This document shows positions 28,401 to 37,639 of a DNA stretch of 64,000 nucleotides, piece after piece. How positions within the stretch are numbered: the first letter of the stretch is position 1; each line of letters opens with the position of its first letter. Source of the DNA: Flavobacterium sp. UBA4098 (GTDB lineage: Bacteria > Bacteroidota > Bacteroidia > Flavobacteriales > Flavobacteriaceae); the NCBI GenBank assembly GCA_002382495.1, contig DFXW01000041.1, positions 169,274 to 233,273 of the forward strand, given 5' to 3'. The position numbers and the translations under genes are program-made. The notes beneath the pieces were generated by a model, which did not search any database, was not told where the DNA came from, and saw only the letters and a list, made by a program, of their open reading frames with translations.

Positions 28401-31400
28401 CTTACTAATAATACGACAGGTAAATACAACACAGCAATTGGATACTATGCAGGATCAAGTTTGTATACAGTAAGTTCTACATTTCCTACAGATAATACAT
28501 TAATCGGAACTGCTTCTGGTATGGGAATAACTACAGGAAGTTTCAATACTATTATTGGTTCTCAAACCTACAATGTAGTAAACGGTACTGCAGTAGGTAT
28601 AGGTATTACTACAGGAAGTAACAATACTATAATTGGATCAAAGATTTTAGGTTTGTCTCCCACATTATCCAATAATGTAATTTTAGCTGACGGTAGTGGA
28701 AATATTCGCGCGCAACATGATGGAACCAATGGATGGACTCTGGGAACAATATCTTCAGGTACTTGGAACGGTACCGAAATTGCTATTGCCAAAGGAGGTA
28801 CAGGAGCTACAACAGCGGCCGCTGCCTTAACTAATTTAGGAGCGGAACCTACTGCGAATAAAAGTACGGCCACTGATTTAGGAAATACTGCTCCGAGTGA
28901 TCAATTATTCCCTTCTCAAAAAGCAGTGAAGGCATATGTAGATGCACAAACGGCAGCTGCGGGTGTATCGGATGGTTCTATTACCTCAGCCAAAATACTA
29001 GATGGTACTATTGCTGCTATTGATATTGCTGATAACACGATTACAGGGGCTAAGTTAAATAGTGACTTATATGCCGCTGGTAAAAAGTTTACTTTTCAAG
29101 ATTTATTGATTGGAGCAGGAACAACATTTGGAAAAATATCAACAGATGGGACTAAACATATTGCATTTGAACCAACCTATAATGTAGAATCAACACGATT
29201 CTGGGGGAATGGTAATATAACAATTCAAACAGGAGGAACGTTTACTGATAACGGATACAAATTAGAGGTAGCGGGTACTACTAAGTTTGGAGGTAATGCA
29301 ACGATAGCAGGAACAGTTACAGCGAGTAGCGGAATTACCGGTACTCAATTTACGTCTACGATTGCTGATGGTACAGCACCATTTGTGGTTACCTCAACTA
29401 CTCCTGTAGCCAATTTAAGTATTGGAGGTAATGCGGCTACAGTAACGACCAATGCCAATTTAACAGGAGATGTAACCAGTTCAGGGAACGCTACAACCAT
29501 TGGAGCTAACAAAGTTGTAACTGCGATGATTGCAAATGCTACTATAACCAATGCCAAATTAGACAAAGCCAACATTCCATTAAGTGGTTTTGGAGCTGCT
29601 GCAGCTGACGTAGCTTTAGGAGCCAATAAATTGACTGGAGTAGCTGATCCTACTTTAGCTCAAGATGCAGCTACCAAAAATTATGTAGATACAGCAACAG
29701 CAGGAATTACCACTTTAGCTGAGGGGAAAATTTATTTAGGAAATGCGTCTAATGTAGCTACCGAAGTAACACCATCAGGTGATGTAACTATTACAAATGC
29801 AGGAGTTACCGCAATTGGTACTGGTAAAGTAGTTGTAGGCATGCTTGCAACTGATGCAGTAGAAACTATAAAAATAAAAGATGCTAATGTAACCGAAGCA
29901 AAATTAGCAGCTGATGCTGTGACTTCGGCAAAAATACTGAATGGTACTATTGTCGTTGCCGATTTAGCTGCCAATGCAGTAGAAGAAGCAAAAATAAAAG
30001 ACGCCAATGTTACCACAGCTAAACTAGCCGATGCGGCAGTAACTACCGCAAAAATTACAGATGCCAATATTACTACAGCAAAACTAGCGGATACAGCAGT
30101 TACAACGGCAAAGATTACAGATGCGAATGTGACTTACGCTAAAATTCAAAATGTAAGTGCTACCGATAAAGTGTTAGGACGTGTAACAGCTGGTGCTGGA
30201 GTTGTGGAAGAGATTGCAACCACCGGATCGGGGAATGTAGTAAGAGCTACTTCACCAACATTAGTAACACCTGTTTTAGGCGCTGCCACTGCAACTACCA
30301 TAAATAAAGTTACAATTACACCACCTACTACAAGTGCTACCTTAACTATTGCCGATGGCAAAACCTTAACCGCTAATAACTCTATTGTTGTAGCGGGTAC
30401 TGACGCAACAACAATGACCTTTCCAACAACTGATGCAACCATTGCACGAACGGATGCCGCACAAACTTTTACCGGTGTACAAACCTTTAGCTCTGATATG
30501 GTAGTTAACAGTGTCAATATTGGACGTGGAAAAGGAGCAGTGGCTACCAATACTGCAGTAGGAACCGATGCCATTAGCGCTACCGCAACCGGTACCGAAA
30601 ATGCAGCATTGGGGTATAATGCCTTAAAAGTAGTGACTAGTGGTAGTTTCAATACCGCCATAGGATCGCAAGCGGTAAAGAGTGTAACTTCAGGTTCAAA
30701 CAACACGGCATTGGGATACCAAGCTTTAAGAGATAATACAACTGGTGAGGCCAATACCGCGATTGGAAAAGAAGCACTTGCGGCATTAAATAGTAGTGCT
30801 ACACCTAATGATCGAAATACAGCAATTGGTGCCGCGTCTTTTTTAAATTTGACTTCTGGCCAATTCAATGTTGGGGTAGGTCAAGGAAGTTTACTTTATG
30901 CTACTTCTGGATCTAGTAACATTGCTATAGGTCGCTATGCAGGAGAAACCTCAAGTGCTTCTAGTCAAGTAACTACCTCTAATAAGAGTATTTTTATAGG
31001 AACCAATACAAAACCTTTGAGCGCCACTTCAGAAAATGAAATAATAATTGGAGATAGAGCGATTGGATTGGGGGATAATTCGACTGTACTAGGAAATTCA
31101 TCAAGTACCCAAGCCAAAATATTTGGAGCTTTAGATCTCCCGGATGCGACTACCTCAACCTCAACAACAACGGGAGCGCTGAAAGTAGGAGGTGGAGTTG
31201 GTATTGTAGAGAATCTTAACGTGGGGGGCAATGCTAAAATTACCGGAACCTTAACAGTTACTAATGGAGCAGGAGCAGGAAAAGTATTGACCTCAGATGC
31301 CAATGGATTGGGGACTTGGACAACACCAACAGGTGTAACCACAATGGCTGCTATTGGAAGTGCGCCCAATGCCAATGGAGCCACGATCTCAGGGGCGAAT

Positions 31401-33629
31401 TTGAATTTAGAACCGGCAAGCGCTACTTATGGTGGTGTGGTCACTACGGGGGCACAAACCTTTGCTGGAGCTAAAACATTTTCCCCTACACTTACTGCCG
31501 CGGCTAACGGGGAAACTTTAGTTGGGCTAGATATTAATCCAACCTTTACTAATGGATCGTATACGGGTTTAACCAACTATGGTTTACGTGTACAAGGTAT
31601 TGGAATTGGACTGGGTAGCGGTGGAATTACAACCAACACCGCTGTAGGAACGGGTGTTTTAATTAATAATTTTAATGGTTCAAATAATACGGGATTAGGT
31701 TATTTAACAATGGTTGCAAACACTTCAGGAGTAGAAAATACAGGAATCGGGACTAATTCACTAAATAGAACTTCAACGGGATCTAATAACACAGCTATTG
31801 GATCTAATTCAGGAGATAAATTAACAACAGGTGCCAAAAACATTTTTGTTGGATCCTTAGCAGGAAGTAAAATTGCGACAGGAACCACGTCCAACACAAC
31901 TGGGGCTAATAGCGTCCTTATTGGATACGATGTGCGACCTGCCGCTGATGGTCAAACGAATCAAATAGTGATCTCAGGCTACAATGGTACTGCAGGAACT
32001 GTTGGACTAGGATCCAATACTACATTGATTGGCTCATCAACTACAACAGATACAAGAATTATGGGTGCTTTAGATCTTCCAAATGCAACTAGTTCAACTA
32101 CTACTACTACAGGTGCTCTCAAAGTAGCAGGTGGAGTAGGAATTGTTGAAAATTTAAATGTTGGAGGGAATACTAAAATTACCGGAACTTTAACTGTTAC
32201 TAATGGAGCAGGGGCAGGAAAAGTATTGACTTCTGATGCCAATGGACTGGGAACTTGGACGACATCAAATGCGGTGCCTTATACAGGTGCAACAGGAGCA
32301 GTCAACTTGGGGTCTTATGATTTAACAGTAAATGGTTTGACAGTAGGTGTGGGAACTAATGGTAAAAGTGTTAATAACTTTAACACTTCGTTTGGATCTA
32401 GTGCTTTATCAGGGAATAATTCAGGAACTGGAGCAAATACAGCAATAGGTTTTTATACACTTAAAACAAATACAACTGGAGCAAGTAATACAGCAATTGG
32501 TTTTTATGCATTAAATGCCAATAGTACGGGAAATCATAATACAGCAGTTGGGAATAATTCGTTATTAGTAAATACAGGAAATCATAATACAGCAGTTGGT
32601 TCCTATTCGTTAAGTGCAAATACAAGTGGTATAAAAAATGTTGCATTTGGACCTTATGCAAATCAAACAAACAGTACCGGGAATTATAATGCTGCTTTAG
32701 GATATGGTGCATTATCTGCATCAACAAGCGCATCAGAAAATATTGCAGTTGGTTTTACCGCCGGAAGTGAAATCACAACGGGAGATAAAAATATATTCAT
32801 TGGATCTCAAGCAGGAAATTATGTAGGCTCAGCAGGAGTAACAAAAAATACAACTGGGAAAAATAGTGTATTGATTGGTTATGACGTTAGACCTGATGCT
32901 AATACAGATGAAAACGAAATTGTTATTTCAGGGTATAACAATTCAACCCCTACCGTAGGTATAGGATCTAATACTACTTTAATTGGATCCACAAAAACTC
33001 AAAAATCGCAATTGTATGGTGCGTTAACGGTGGTACCGAATGCTGCTGCATCATCCACTAATGGGAATAGTTCTACTATTGCTGCACAAAATGCAGGTAC
33101 TGGAGGTACTAATGCAGGAGGTAGTGTTAACATTACAGCTGGAAATGGAAACAATACTGGACTGGGAGGAAATATTGTGTTAACACCAGGAACTTCGACA
33201 ACAGCGGCTAATAAAGGGATTGTTACGGTAAATGGACAAGTCAAAATTGCTGATGGAACTCAAGGTGCAGGAAAAGTATTGACTTCGGATGCTGCTGGTT
33301 TAGCGTCTTGGACATATGGATCAAGTGATGTGTCGAAACCAACTGCAACAGCTACCATTTTAATTTCTGATAAGTACGTATTTTATGATGGAACAGCAGA
33401 TGGTACATTGACATTGCCAGCTGCAACTGGTAATGCAGGAAAAGAAATCATTATTAAGAATAGAACAACGAAAGTTGTTACTGTTTCTAGAACTGCATCA
33501 GAGACAATTTATGTAGATACCGCCAATAGTGCAGTTACTACATTTACAATTGGATCTGAGGCTTCTAATAACTGGGTTAAATTGGTGTCAGACGGAGCAA
33601 ACTGGGTAGTCTTCAGAGCCTTATTCTAA
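25494..33629 (+). CDS. Giant secreted fibre protein (2711 residues) with phage-tail-fibre and YadA-head-like repeats
   Basis: The signal peptide is residues 1-19. An N-terminal domain (20-145) has GMTYQAVIYAPGGQNVPGV. Residues 172-613 carry repeats of the phage tail-fibre kind, such as NVDNTSDLNKPMSTATKTYV. Residues 618-796 form a 25-residue helical repeat array. Residues 814-845 (TTIATTEYV) are again fibre-like. Four left-handed beta-roll blocks of the NTAIG type lie at about 918-1083, 1673-1873, 2036-2190 and 2283-2503; these resemble the head repeats of trimeric autotransporters. Residues 1453-1569 repeat KITDANVTTAKLA-type units. The final 95 residues form a beta tip domain. No T9SS tail, YadA anchor or membrane segment is visible at the C-terminus. 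A trimeric surface fibre is the best inference. Confidence 0.88.
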   Translation: MKKLFYILLLLGSTYVFAQNKGMTYQAVIYAPGGQNVPGVNVANVPMTNRTICLQFSLLDASSTVEYQEVVKTKTDEFGMVNITIGSGTQTGGYATSFASVVWSASADKSMKVALDATGLCNQYEELSVEKLDAVPFANAAITAGNVTGVVALTNGGTGATTAAGARTNLGIGNVDNTSDLNKPMSTATKTYVDSQLTNSTIVDADANTKGKVQLAGDLAGTAAAPTVPGLALKENAANKSTTTTLGTSNVLFPTQNAVKTYVDTAIAGATIVDADANTKGKIQLAGDLAGTAAAPTVPGLALKLDASLAGVPNGIATLNSAGIIPANQLPPISVASTNVVGSQAAMLALSNATVGSIAVRTDLNKNFILSTAGPSVLANWIELLTPGAPVQSVNGLTGAIQLSKADINLANVDNTSDAAKPISTATQNALNLKLNTNQVGVPNGTASLNALGKIPTEQIPAISFSSVKVLASQAEMLAQTNALIGSVIIRTDVNKNYVLAQSDPTILANWVELLTPAPPVQSVNGYVGNVSLTKADLGLGNVDNTGDINKPVSTPTQNALDLKANLASPSFTGTVSGITKSMVGLANVDNTTDLNKPVSTATQTALDLKANTVDLTAETTRATAAEATLTTNVATNATAIAAETTRATAAEATLTTNVATNATAIAAETTRATAAEATLTTNVATNATAIAAETTRATAAEATLTTNVATNATAIAAETTRATAAEATLTTNVATNATAIAAETTRATAAEATLTTNVATNTTAIAAETTRATAAETTLTTNLAAEVTRATAAEALKANATDVTTSLALKANLASPTFTGTPTAPTPATADNSTTIATTEYVKNSIVAANAGLSTIGAISTTSDPKGAIINGTTELVLTPADATNGGVVTTGAQTFAGAKTFNSDIKVNDITVGGGSQTYGNTALGYLTLASNQPASYNAGSWNTAIGHSAMYRNTNGNYNTAIGKSALTNNTTGKYNTAIGYYAGSSLYTVSSTFPTDNTLIGTASGMGITTGSFNTIIGSQTYNVVNGTAVGIGITTGSNNTIIGSKILGLSPTLSNNVILADGSGNIRAQHDGTNGWTLGTISSGTWNGTEIAIAKGGTGATTAAAALTNLGAEPTANKSTATDLGNTAPSDQLFPSQKAVKAYVDAQTAAAGVSDGSITSAKILDGTIAAIDIADNTITGAKLNSDLYAAGKKFTFQDLLIGAGTTFGKISTDGTKHIAFEPTYNVESTRFWGNGNITIQTGGTFTDNGYKLEVAGTTKFGGNATIAGTVTASSGITGTQFTSTIADGTAPFVVTSTTPVANLSIGGNAATVTTNANLTGDVTSSGNATTIGANKVVTAMIANATITNAKLDKANIPLSGFGAAAADVALGANKLTGVADPTLAQDAATKNYVDTATAGITTLAEGKIYLGNASNVATEVTPSGDVTITNAGVTAIGTGKVVVGMLATDAVETIKIKDANVTEAKLAADAVTSAKILNGTIVVADLAANAVEEAKIKDANVTTAKLADAAVTTAKITDANITTAKLADTAVTTAKITDANVTYAKIQNVSATDKVLGRVTAGAGVVEEIATTGSGNVVRATSPTLVTPVLGAATATTINKVTITPPTTSATLTIADGKTLTANNSIVVAGTDATTMTFPTTDATIARTDAAQTFTGVQTFSSDMVVNSVNIGRGKGAVATNTAVGTDAISATATGTENAALGYNALKVVTSGSFNTAIGSQAVKSVTSGSNNTALGYQALRDNTTGEANTAIGKEALAALNSSATPNDRNTAIGAASFLNLTSGQFNVGVGQGSLLYATSGSSNIAIGRYAGETSSASSQVTTSNKSIFIGTNTKPLSATSENEIIIGDRAIGLGDNSTVLGNSSSTQAKIFGALDLPDATTSTSTTTGALKVGGGVGIVENLNVGGNAKITGTLTVTNGAGAGKVLTSDANGLGTWTTPTGVTTMAAIGSAPNANGATISGANLNLEPASATYGGVVTTGAQTFAGAKTFSPTLTAAANGETLVGLDINPTFTNGSYTGLTNYGLRVQGIGIGLGSGGITTNTAVGTGVLINNFNGSNNTGLGYLTMVANTSGVENTGIGTNSLNRTSTGSNNTAIGSNSGDKLTTGAKNIFVGSLAGSKIATGTTSNTTGANSVLIGYDVRPAADGQTNQIVISGYNGTAGTVGLGSNTTLIGSSTTTDTRIMGALDLPNATSSTTTTTGALKVAGGVGIVENLNVGGNTKITGTLTVTNGAGAGKVLTSDANGLGTWTTSNAVPYTGATGAVNLGSYDLTVNGLTVGVGTNGKSVNNFNTSFGSSALSGNNSGTGANTAIGFYTLKTNTTGASNTAIGFYALNANSTGNHNTAVGNNSLLVNTGNHNTAVGSYSLSANTSGIKNVAFGPYANQTNSTGNYNAALGYGALSASTSASENIAVGFTAGSEITTGDKNIFIGSQAGNYVGSAGVTKNTTGKNSVLIGYDVRPDANTDENEIVISGYNNSTPTVGIGSNTTLIGSTKTQKSQLYGALTVVPNAAASSTNGNSSTIAAQNAGTGGTNAGGSVNITAGNGNNTGLGGNIVLTPGTSTTAANKGIVTVNGQVKIADGTQGAGKVLTSDAAGLASWTYGSSDVSKPTATATILISDKYVFYDGTADGTLTLPAATGNAGKEIIIKNRTTKVVTVSRTASETIYVDTANSAVTTFTIGSEASNNWVKLVSDGANWVVFRALF
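27345..27881 (+). repeat. In-frame 75-base tandem repeats (25-residue helical unit)
   Basis: Six full copies start at 27345, 27420, 27495, 27570, 27645 and 27720, followed by a partial seventh (27795) and eighth (27849). The encoded unit starts AETTRATAAEATLTTN and ends NATAIA. Copies are almost identical as protein but differ at many third codon positions. Composition suggests an alpha-helical stalk, possibly a trimeric coiled coil. Confidence 0.95.
31120..32270 (+). repeat. Internal duplication in the giant fibre gene
   Basis: A stretch of about 200 bases at 31127-31325 recurs at 32067-32265. Both copies encode ALDLP, TTTGALKV, GGVGIVENLNVGGN and KITGTLTVTNGAGAGKVLTS with few amino-acid changes but many silent base changes. 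Each follows a beta-roll block, so the duplicated unit is probably block plus linker, about 940 bases apart. Confidence 0.8.
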
Positions 33630-33646
33630 TCGATAACCCATTCAAA

Positions 33647-34291
33647 ATGAAAAAAGGAGTACTAGTATTAATGTTGTTTTTGGTTTTCCTCAATGGGAAA
33701 GCCCAAACGGGTATTGGGACTACTACGCCAAATGCCTCGGCAAAGTTGGATGTGTTTGCAACTGATAAAGGGTTTTTGCCACCAAGAATAGCCTTAACCG
33801 CTACCAATGCAGCAAGTCCCGTGACTTCGCCTGCCACTGGTTTGTTGGTGTACAATACCGCCACTACAGGAACAGCTCCTACTAATGTAGCACCTGGCTA
33901 TTATTATTGGAATGGAACCGCTTGGGTAGCTATTTTAGGAAATATCACAACCAGCAGTATTTCGGGCAATGGTACCACTACTACGTTGACCAATTTTGGG
34001 GCTGAGGTAAATGTACAAGGAGGAACGTCCTATACATTAACAGCATCCGATAATGGCAAAATTATAAGTTGTACCAGTAATAGCCCAGTTACGATTACTG
34101 TACCTGCTTTATCTATTGGCTTTAACTGTTTAATTGTACAACGAGGTTCGGGGCAAGTAACTTTAACAGCTTCTGGATCAACCATAAATAATCGATACAA
34201 TTTTAATAAAACAGCCGGTCAACATGCGATTATGAGTTTGGTAAGCGTGGCATCGGGACAATTTATTTCATCGGGAGATATGTCAAATTAG
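33647..34291 (+). CDS. Short fibre/tip protein, cassette 1 (QTGIGTTTP type)
   Basis: This 214-residue secreted protein has a signal peptide ending NGKAQ, followed directly by TGIGTTTPNASAKLDV and KGFLPPR, a start shared with three other genes in this locus. The middle has GLLVYNTATTG and GYYYWNGTAWV. The last 85 residues are a beta tip domain (GKIISCT, TITVPAL, GFNCLIVQRGSGQVTL, TAGQHAIMSL) like phage tail-fibre ends and related to the tip of the giant protein. It starts 17 bases after the giant gene and seven before a PA14/fibrinogen-like gene. Function is not known. Confidence 0.82.
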   Translation: MKKGVLVLMLFLVFLNGKAQTGIGTTTPNASAKLDVFATDKGFLPPRIALTATNAASPVTSPATGLLVYNTATTGTAPTNVAPGYYYWNGTAWVAILGNITTSSISGNGTTTTLTNFGAEVNVQGGTSYTLTASDNGKIISCTSNSPVTITVPALSIGFNCLIVQRGSGQVTLTASGSTINNRYNFNKTAGQHAIMSLVSVASGQFISSGDMSN

Positions 34292-34298
34292 AAATGGT

Positions 34299-35762
34299 AT
34301 GAAAAAAGTAATTGCTCTTATTTTTTCTATAATAAGTATGGGAGGTCAAGCGCAAATTATGGCGACTTACCAACCCGTGCACAAACAACCGCTAGTGCAA
34401 TTAGACTATTGGGTCTACAGCACAAATGCTGGAAATGGAACTACTACACAATATCCAATTGTACCTACCACTAGAGCCGAAATGGATAATCTATTCAACT
34501 CAGCAAATTCAAATACAACGCTATTTCAAACCGGTAAAACCAATTCGGCTAGACTATTGGATTGGACAAGCGCTGCCGAATTAACGCCCCTTGGCATTAA
34601 TTTGCCGAATAGCGGTAATTATTTTGCTATAAAAATACAAGGTACATTTATTCCGCAAGAGTCGGGCAATTATGTTTTTACATTAGAGGCCGATGATGCT
34701 TCCGATTTAATTATAGAGGGCAACCCAGTTATTGGAACCTATCAAGGTCAAGCGGTCCCTGCTTTAGGAATCCATACAGGAACGGTCAATTTAACAGCGG
34801 GAAAATCCTATTCTTTTCAGGTGCGCATGCAACAAGGTGGCGGAGGTTATGGGATGCGTTTGTATTGGAAATCGCCCACTCAAAACAGTGCCCCAAGTTC
34901 GTACACGAGTGTGCACCCAGCCAACACCTATTTTCAATCCTGGACACAGAATTTGCAGGAACTGGTTAGCGTTCCGGTCATGGATGGGACTACTGCAGCC
35001 AAAGCAGCACCTAGTGCCAAATACATTCAAACGGCTTTTAATAATTTTACCGATGGCACTTATTGGATCAACCTACCTTATCTAGGACCCACCCAAGTCT
35101 ATTGTTTATTGAATTCTGCAGTAAATGGAGGCGGTTGGATGATGGCCATGAAAGCCACGCGCGGGACTACATTTCCGTATTCCAGTTCGTATTGGACCGC
35201 TGTGAATACTTTAAATCCAGCACAAACCAATCGGAATGATGGCGATGCCAAATTTGATACCATGAATTATTTTTATGCCAAAGACATCATGGCCTTGTGG
35301 CCGGATATTGCTTGGAATTATGGTGGAAGTACGACCGGAGGAAGTGTGAACACTAATGGAACCTACAACGTTTGGTGTTGGTTACAAAATAATTTCAATA
35401 ACGGCATTCGCATCACACCGATTAATTTTTTTAATACGGCGAGTAAATTGTTTTTCAGCGACGGCAATAGTTTTGCGGGCAAAGGTACTCCCTTTTCATC
35501 TCAAACGGATATTCGTTTTTATGGATTCAATTATACTAATGCCAGTTCAACGGCAAGTGTTCGTTGGGGATTTGGTTGGAATGAAAATGGCGGGGGCTTG
35601 TATCCCAATGGCGAAGCTACCTCAAATGATGTTTCGGGAGGGATAGGAATGTCGGGCTTGTTTGCGACGAACATCAATTATTCCGCAGGAGATCAATTGT
35701 CCTGTTGTTCGACTAATTCAGGAATCAATCGCTCGGCACGAGTAGAAATTTATATTCGATAA
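34299..35762 (+). CDS. Secreted PA14 plus fibrinogen-like domain protein, cassette 1
   Basis: This 487-residue protein has a signal peptide (ending GGQAQ). A PA14-type beta-barrel follows (about 30-195; FIPQESGNYVFTLEADDASD, GGGYGMRLYWKSP), then a C-terminal fibrinogen-related domain (about 245-487; DGTYWINLPY, VYCLLNSAVNGGGWMMAM). It ends ARVEIYIR. PA14 domains bind carbohydrate or act as accessory lectins; animal fibrinogen-related domains recognise acetylated sugars. A glycan-binding role is inferred from domain families. It has no T9SS tail. It overlaps nothing and is one base from the next gene. Confidence 0.82.
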   Translation: MKKVIALIFSIISMGGQAQIMATYQPVHKQPLVQLDYWVYSTNAGNGTTTQYPIVPTTRAEMDNLFNSANSNTTLFQTGKTNSARLLDWTSAAELTPLGINLPNSGNYFAIKIQGTFIPQESGNYVFTLEADDASDLIIEGNPVIGTYQGQAVPALGIHTGTVNLTAGKSYSFQVRMQQGGGGYGMRLYWKSPTQNSAPSSYTSVHPANTYFQSWTQNLQELVSVPVMDGTTAAKAAPSAKYIQTAFNNFTDGTYWINLPYLGPTQVYCLLNSAVNGGGWMMAMKATRGTTFPYSSSYWTAVNTLNPAQTNRNDGDAKFDTMNYFYAKDIMALWPDIAWNYGGSTTGGSVNTNGTYNVWCWLQNNFNNGIRITPINFFNTASKLFFSDGNSFAGKGTPFSSQTDIRFYGFNYTNASSTASVRWGFGWNENGGGLYPNGEATSNDVSGGIGMSGLFATNINYSAGDQLSCCSTNSGINRSARVEIYIR

Positions 35763-35763
35763 G

Positions 35764-36723
35764 ATGAGAAAGCGCTATTTACTTATAATTTTATTAGGAT
35801 TTGTAGGAACTGCCCAAACAGGTATTGGTACGACTACGCCAGCATCAAAACTACATGTTAAGTCCAATGGTTCTATATTTAGATTAGAAGGATCAGACCA
35901 TGCTTACATGGAATGGTACCCACAAGGAACAGCTACGCGCTATGGTTGGATAGGCTATCCATCGGCGGGTGCTATTGATTTGACTTTTTCCAGTCAATTT
36001 GCAACAGGATCACTGGTATTGAATACTAATAATACAGAGCGATTTAGAATTAATTCTTCAGGCAATGTGGGTATCGGAACTTCTTCACCTACTAGTACAT
36101 TAACGCTAGGAAATACAACAGGCAGTGTTTCGGGAGAATTGACCCTCAACCCAGCGTTCACAGCTAATGAAGGAGGACAAATCAACATAAGAAAATCGGT
36201 TAATGGCAGTACTGCTGACTGGGTTATTGATCAATACGGAACGAGTGCATCCGATGCGAGATTTCGAATTTTTAATTCTATAGGTGAATCTAATGGGATC
36301 ACTATTTTAGAAAACGGGAACGTGGGCATGGGAGTTTTAACCCCATCTGTTCGCTTGCAAGTAAGCGGAGATATTATAGCCAACTCCATAGCGGGCTCTT
36401 CGGATGCGCGTTTTAAAACCCATATTACTCCTATTGAGAACCCCTTACAGAAAGTATTGCAATTACGTGGAGTCCATTTTGATTGGAATACAAAGGATTT
36501 TCCAGACAGAAAGTTTTCAGATCAAAAAGCGATTGGTCTCATCGCCCAAGAAGTAGAAAAAGTACTTCCTGAAGTAGTGCAAACCGAAAAAACACCAGAA
36601 GGGTACAAAGCGGTTCAATACGACAAAGTAGTGGCTCTGCTAGTAGAAGCTATAAAAGAGCAACAAAAGCAAATTCAAATATTACAAAAAGAAATTAAAA
36701 AAGTAAAAAAACGCAAGAAATGA
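35764..36723 (+). CDS. Fibre protein with peptidase S74 intramolecular chaperone, cassette 2
   Basis: This 319-residue protein has a signal peptide ending VGTAQ, then TGIGTTTPASKLHVKSNG, a middle with NVGIGTSSPTSTLTLGN-type repeats, and a C-terminal S74 domain starting at SSDARFK (Ser213, Lys218). Phage endosialidases and tail fibres use this Ser-Lys dyad to cut themselves after trimer assembly. The chaperone continues through GLIAQEVEKVLPEVV and VALLVEAIKEQQKQIQIL (a coiled coil) to a basic KKVKKRKK end. It implies that the mature product is a trimer of about 212 residues minus the signal. It overlaps the next gene by four bases (ATGA). Confidence 0.88.
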   Translation: MRKRYLLIILLGFVGTAQTGIGTTTPASKLHVKSNGSIFRLEGSDHAYMEWYPQGTATRYGWIGYPSAGAIDLTFSSQFATGSLVLNTNNTERFRINSSGNVGIGTSSPTSTLTLGNTTGSVSGELTLNPAFTANEGGQINIRKSVNGSTADWVIDQYGTSASDARFRIFNSIGESNGITILENGNVGMGVLTPSVRLQVSGDIIANSIAGSSDARFKTHITPIENPLQKVLQLRGVHFDWNTKDFPDRKFSDQKAIGLIAQEVEKVLPEVVQTEKTPEGYKAVQYDKVVALLVEAIKEQQKQIQILQKEIKKVKKRKK

Positions 36724-37637
36724 AACTAACAGTCCTACGTTTAGTAGTGGTGTTGATTATTTTTTTGTCTCAAGTTCAAGTAAATGCTCAGACCAACTCC
36801 ACTACTTCAGGAGATTTTAATTTAGCTTCCACCTGGGTGATACCCCTTCAAGTAGCCAATGGCATTACGATACAAAATGGACATACAATTACAGTTCCAA
36901 CAGGAAGGACATTTTACAGTGGAAAAATAAACTTTTCGGGAACAGGAAAGTTGCTATTGACAGGTACTGGAAAATGGAAACCAGGACCATCCTTGAATAG
37001 TTTAAAATCTTGTAAAGAAATCATTGATTATTACCCTATGGCTCCATCAGGTCAATATACGATTGATCCTGATGGTGCCGGAGCGACTGCAAGTACGACT
37101 TGTTATTGCGATATGACCACCGATGGAGGTGGATGGACATTAGTATTGAATTATTTACATAAAGGAGGAATAGACCCTGCATTAAAAATATTTACTGCTT
37201 CATTGCCCGTTTTAGGATCAACTACTTTAGGTACCGATGAATCTGGCTCTACAACAACTTGGGGGCATGTATCCAATGCATATTTAAATAAGTTTACTTT
37301 TGCTGAATTACGAATCTATGGGGCAACCAATGCACACAATAGAATTATTAATTTTAAAACTTCGCATAGCGGCACCATTTCTTATTTTAAAACTGGTTTA
37401 GGTAGCATGAGTGGTATTACACAAAGTTTTACTGCCTTATCCGGTCATAATGCAGTTAACCCAGGAAGTACAGCAAATTATTTTACAGACCAATACGATC
37501 TCGCGATGACCAACTTCCCCTTTTGGGTGAGTGGAGCTTATCATTGGGGAATCAAGGGACACAATTACCGTTGGGAGGTAGATGATTTTAACAATAGTAG
37601 TAGCTATCATACATTACATCAAATTTGGATTAGATAA
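36720..37637 (+). CDS. Secreted beta-helix plus fibrinogen-like domain protein, cassette 2
   Basis: This 305-residue protein has a signal peptide ending QVNAQ. A segment of about 60 residues of G8/beta-helix type follows (SGDFNLASTWV, ITIQNGHTITV, GKLLLTGTGKW). A fibrinogen-related domain fills about 95-305 (SCKEIIDYYPMAPSGQY, CYCDMTTDGGGWTLVLNY). The end is HTLHQIWIR. Cysteines around SCKEI and CYCDM suggest a disulfide. Start overlaps the S74 gene, so translation is coupled. Glycan or ligand binding is inferred. Confidence 0.82.
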   Translation: MKLTVLRLVVVLIIFLSQVQVNAQTNSTTSGDFNLASTWVIPLQVANGITIQNGHTITVPTGRTFYSGKINFSGTGKLLLTGTGKWKPGPSLNSLKSCKEIIDYYPMAPSGQYTIDPDGAGATASTTCYCDMTTDGGGWTLVLNYLHKGGIDPALKIFTASLPVLGSTTLGTDESGSTTTWGHVSNAYLNKFTFAELRIYGATNAHNRIINFKTSHSGTISYFKTGLGSMSGITQSFTALSGHNAVNPGSTANYFTDQYDLAMTNFPFWVSGAYHWGIKGHNYRWEVDDFNNSSSYHTLHQIWIR

Positions 37638-37639
37638 TT

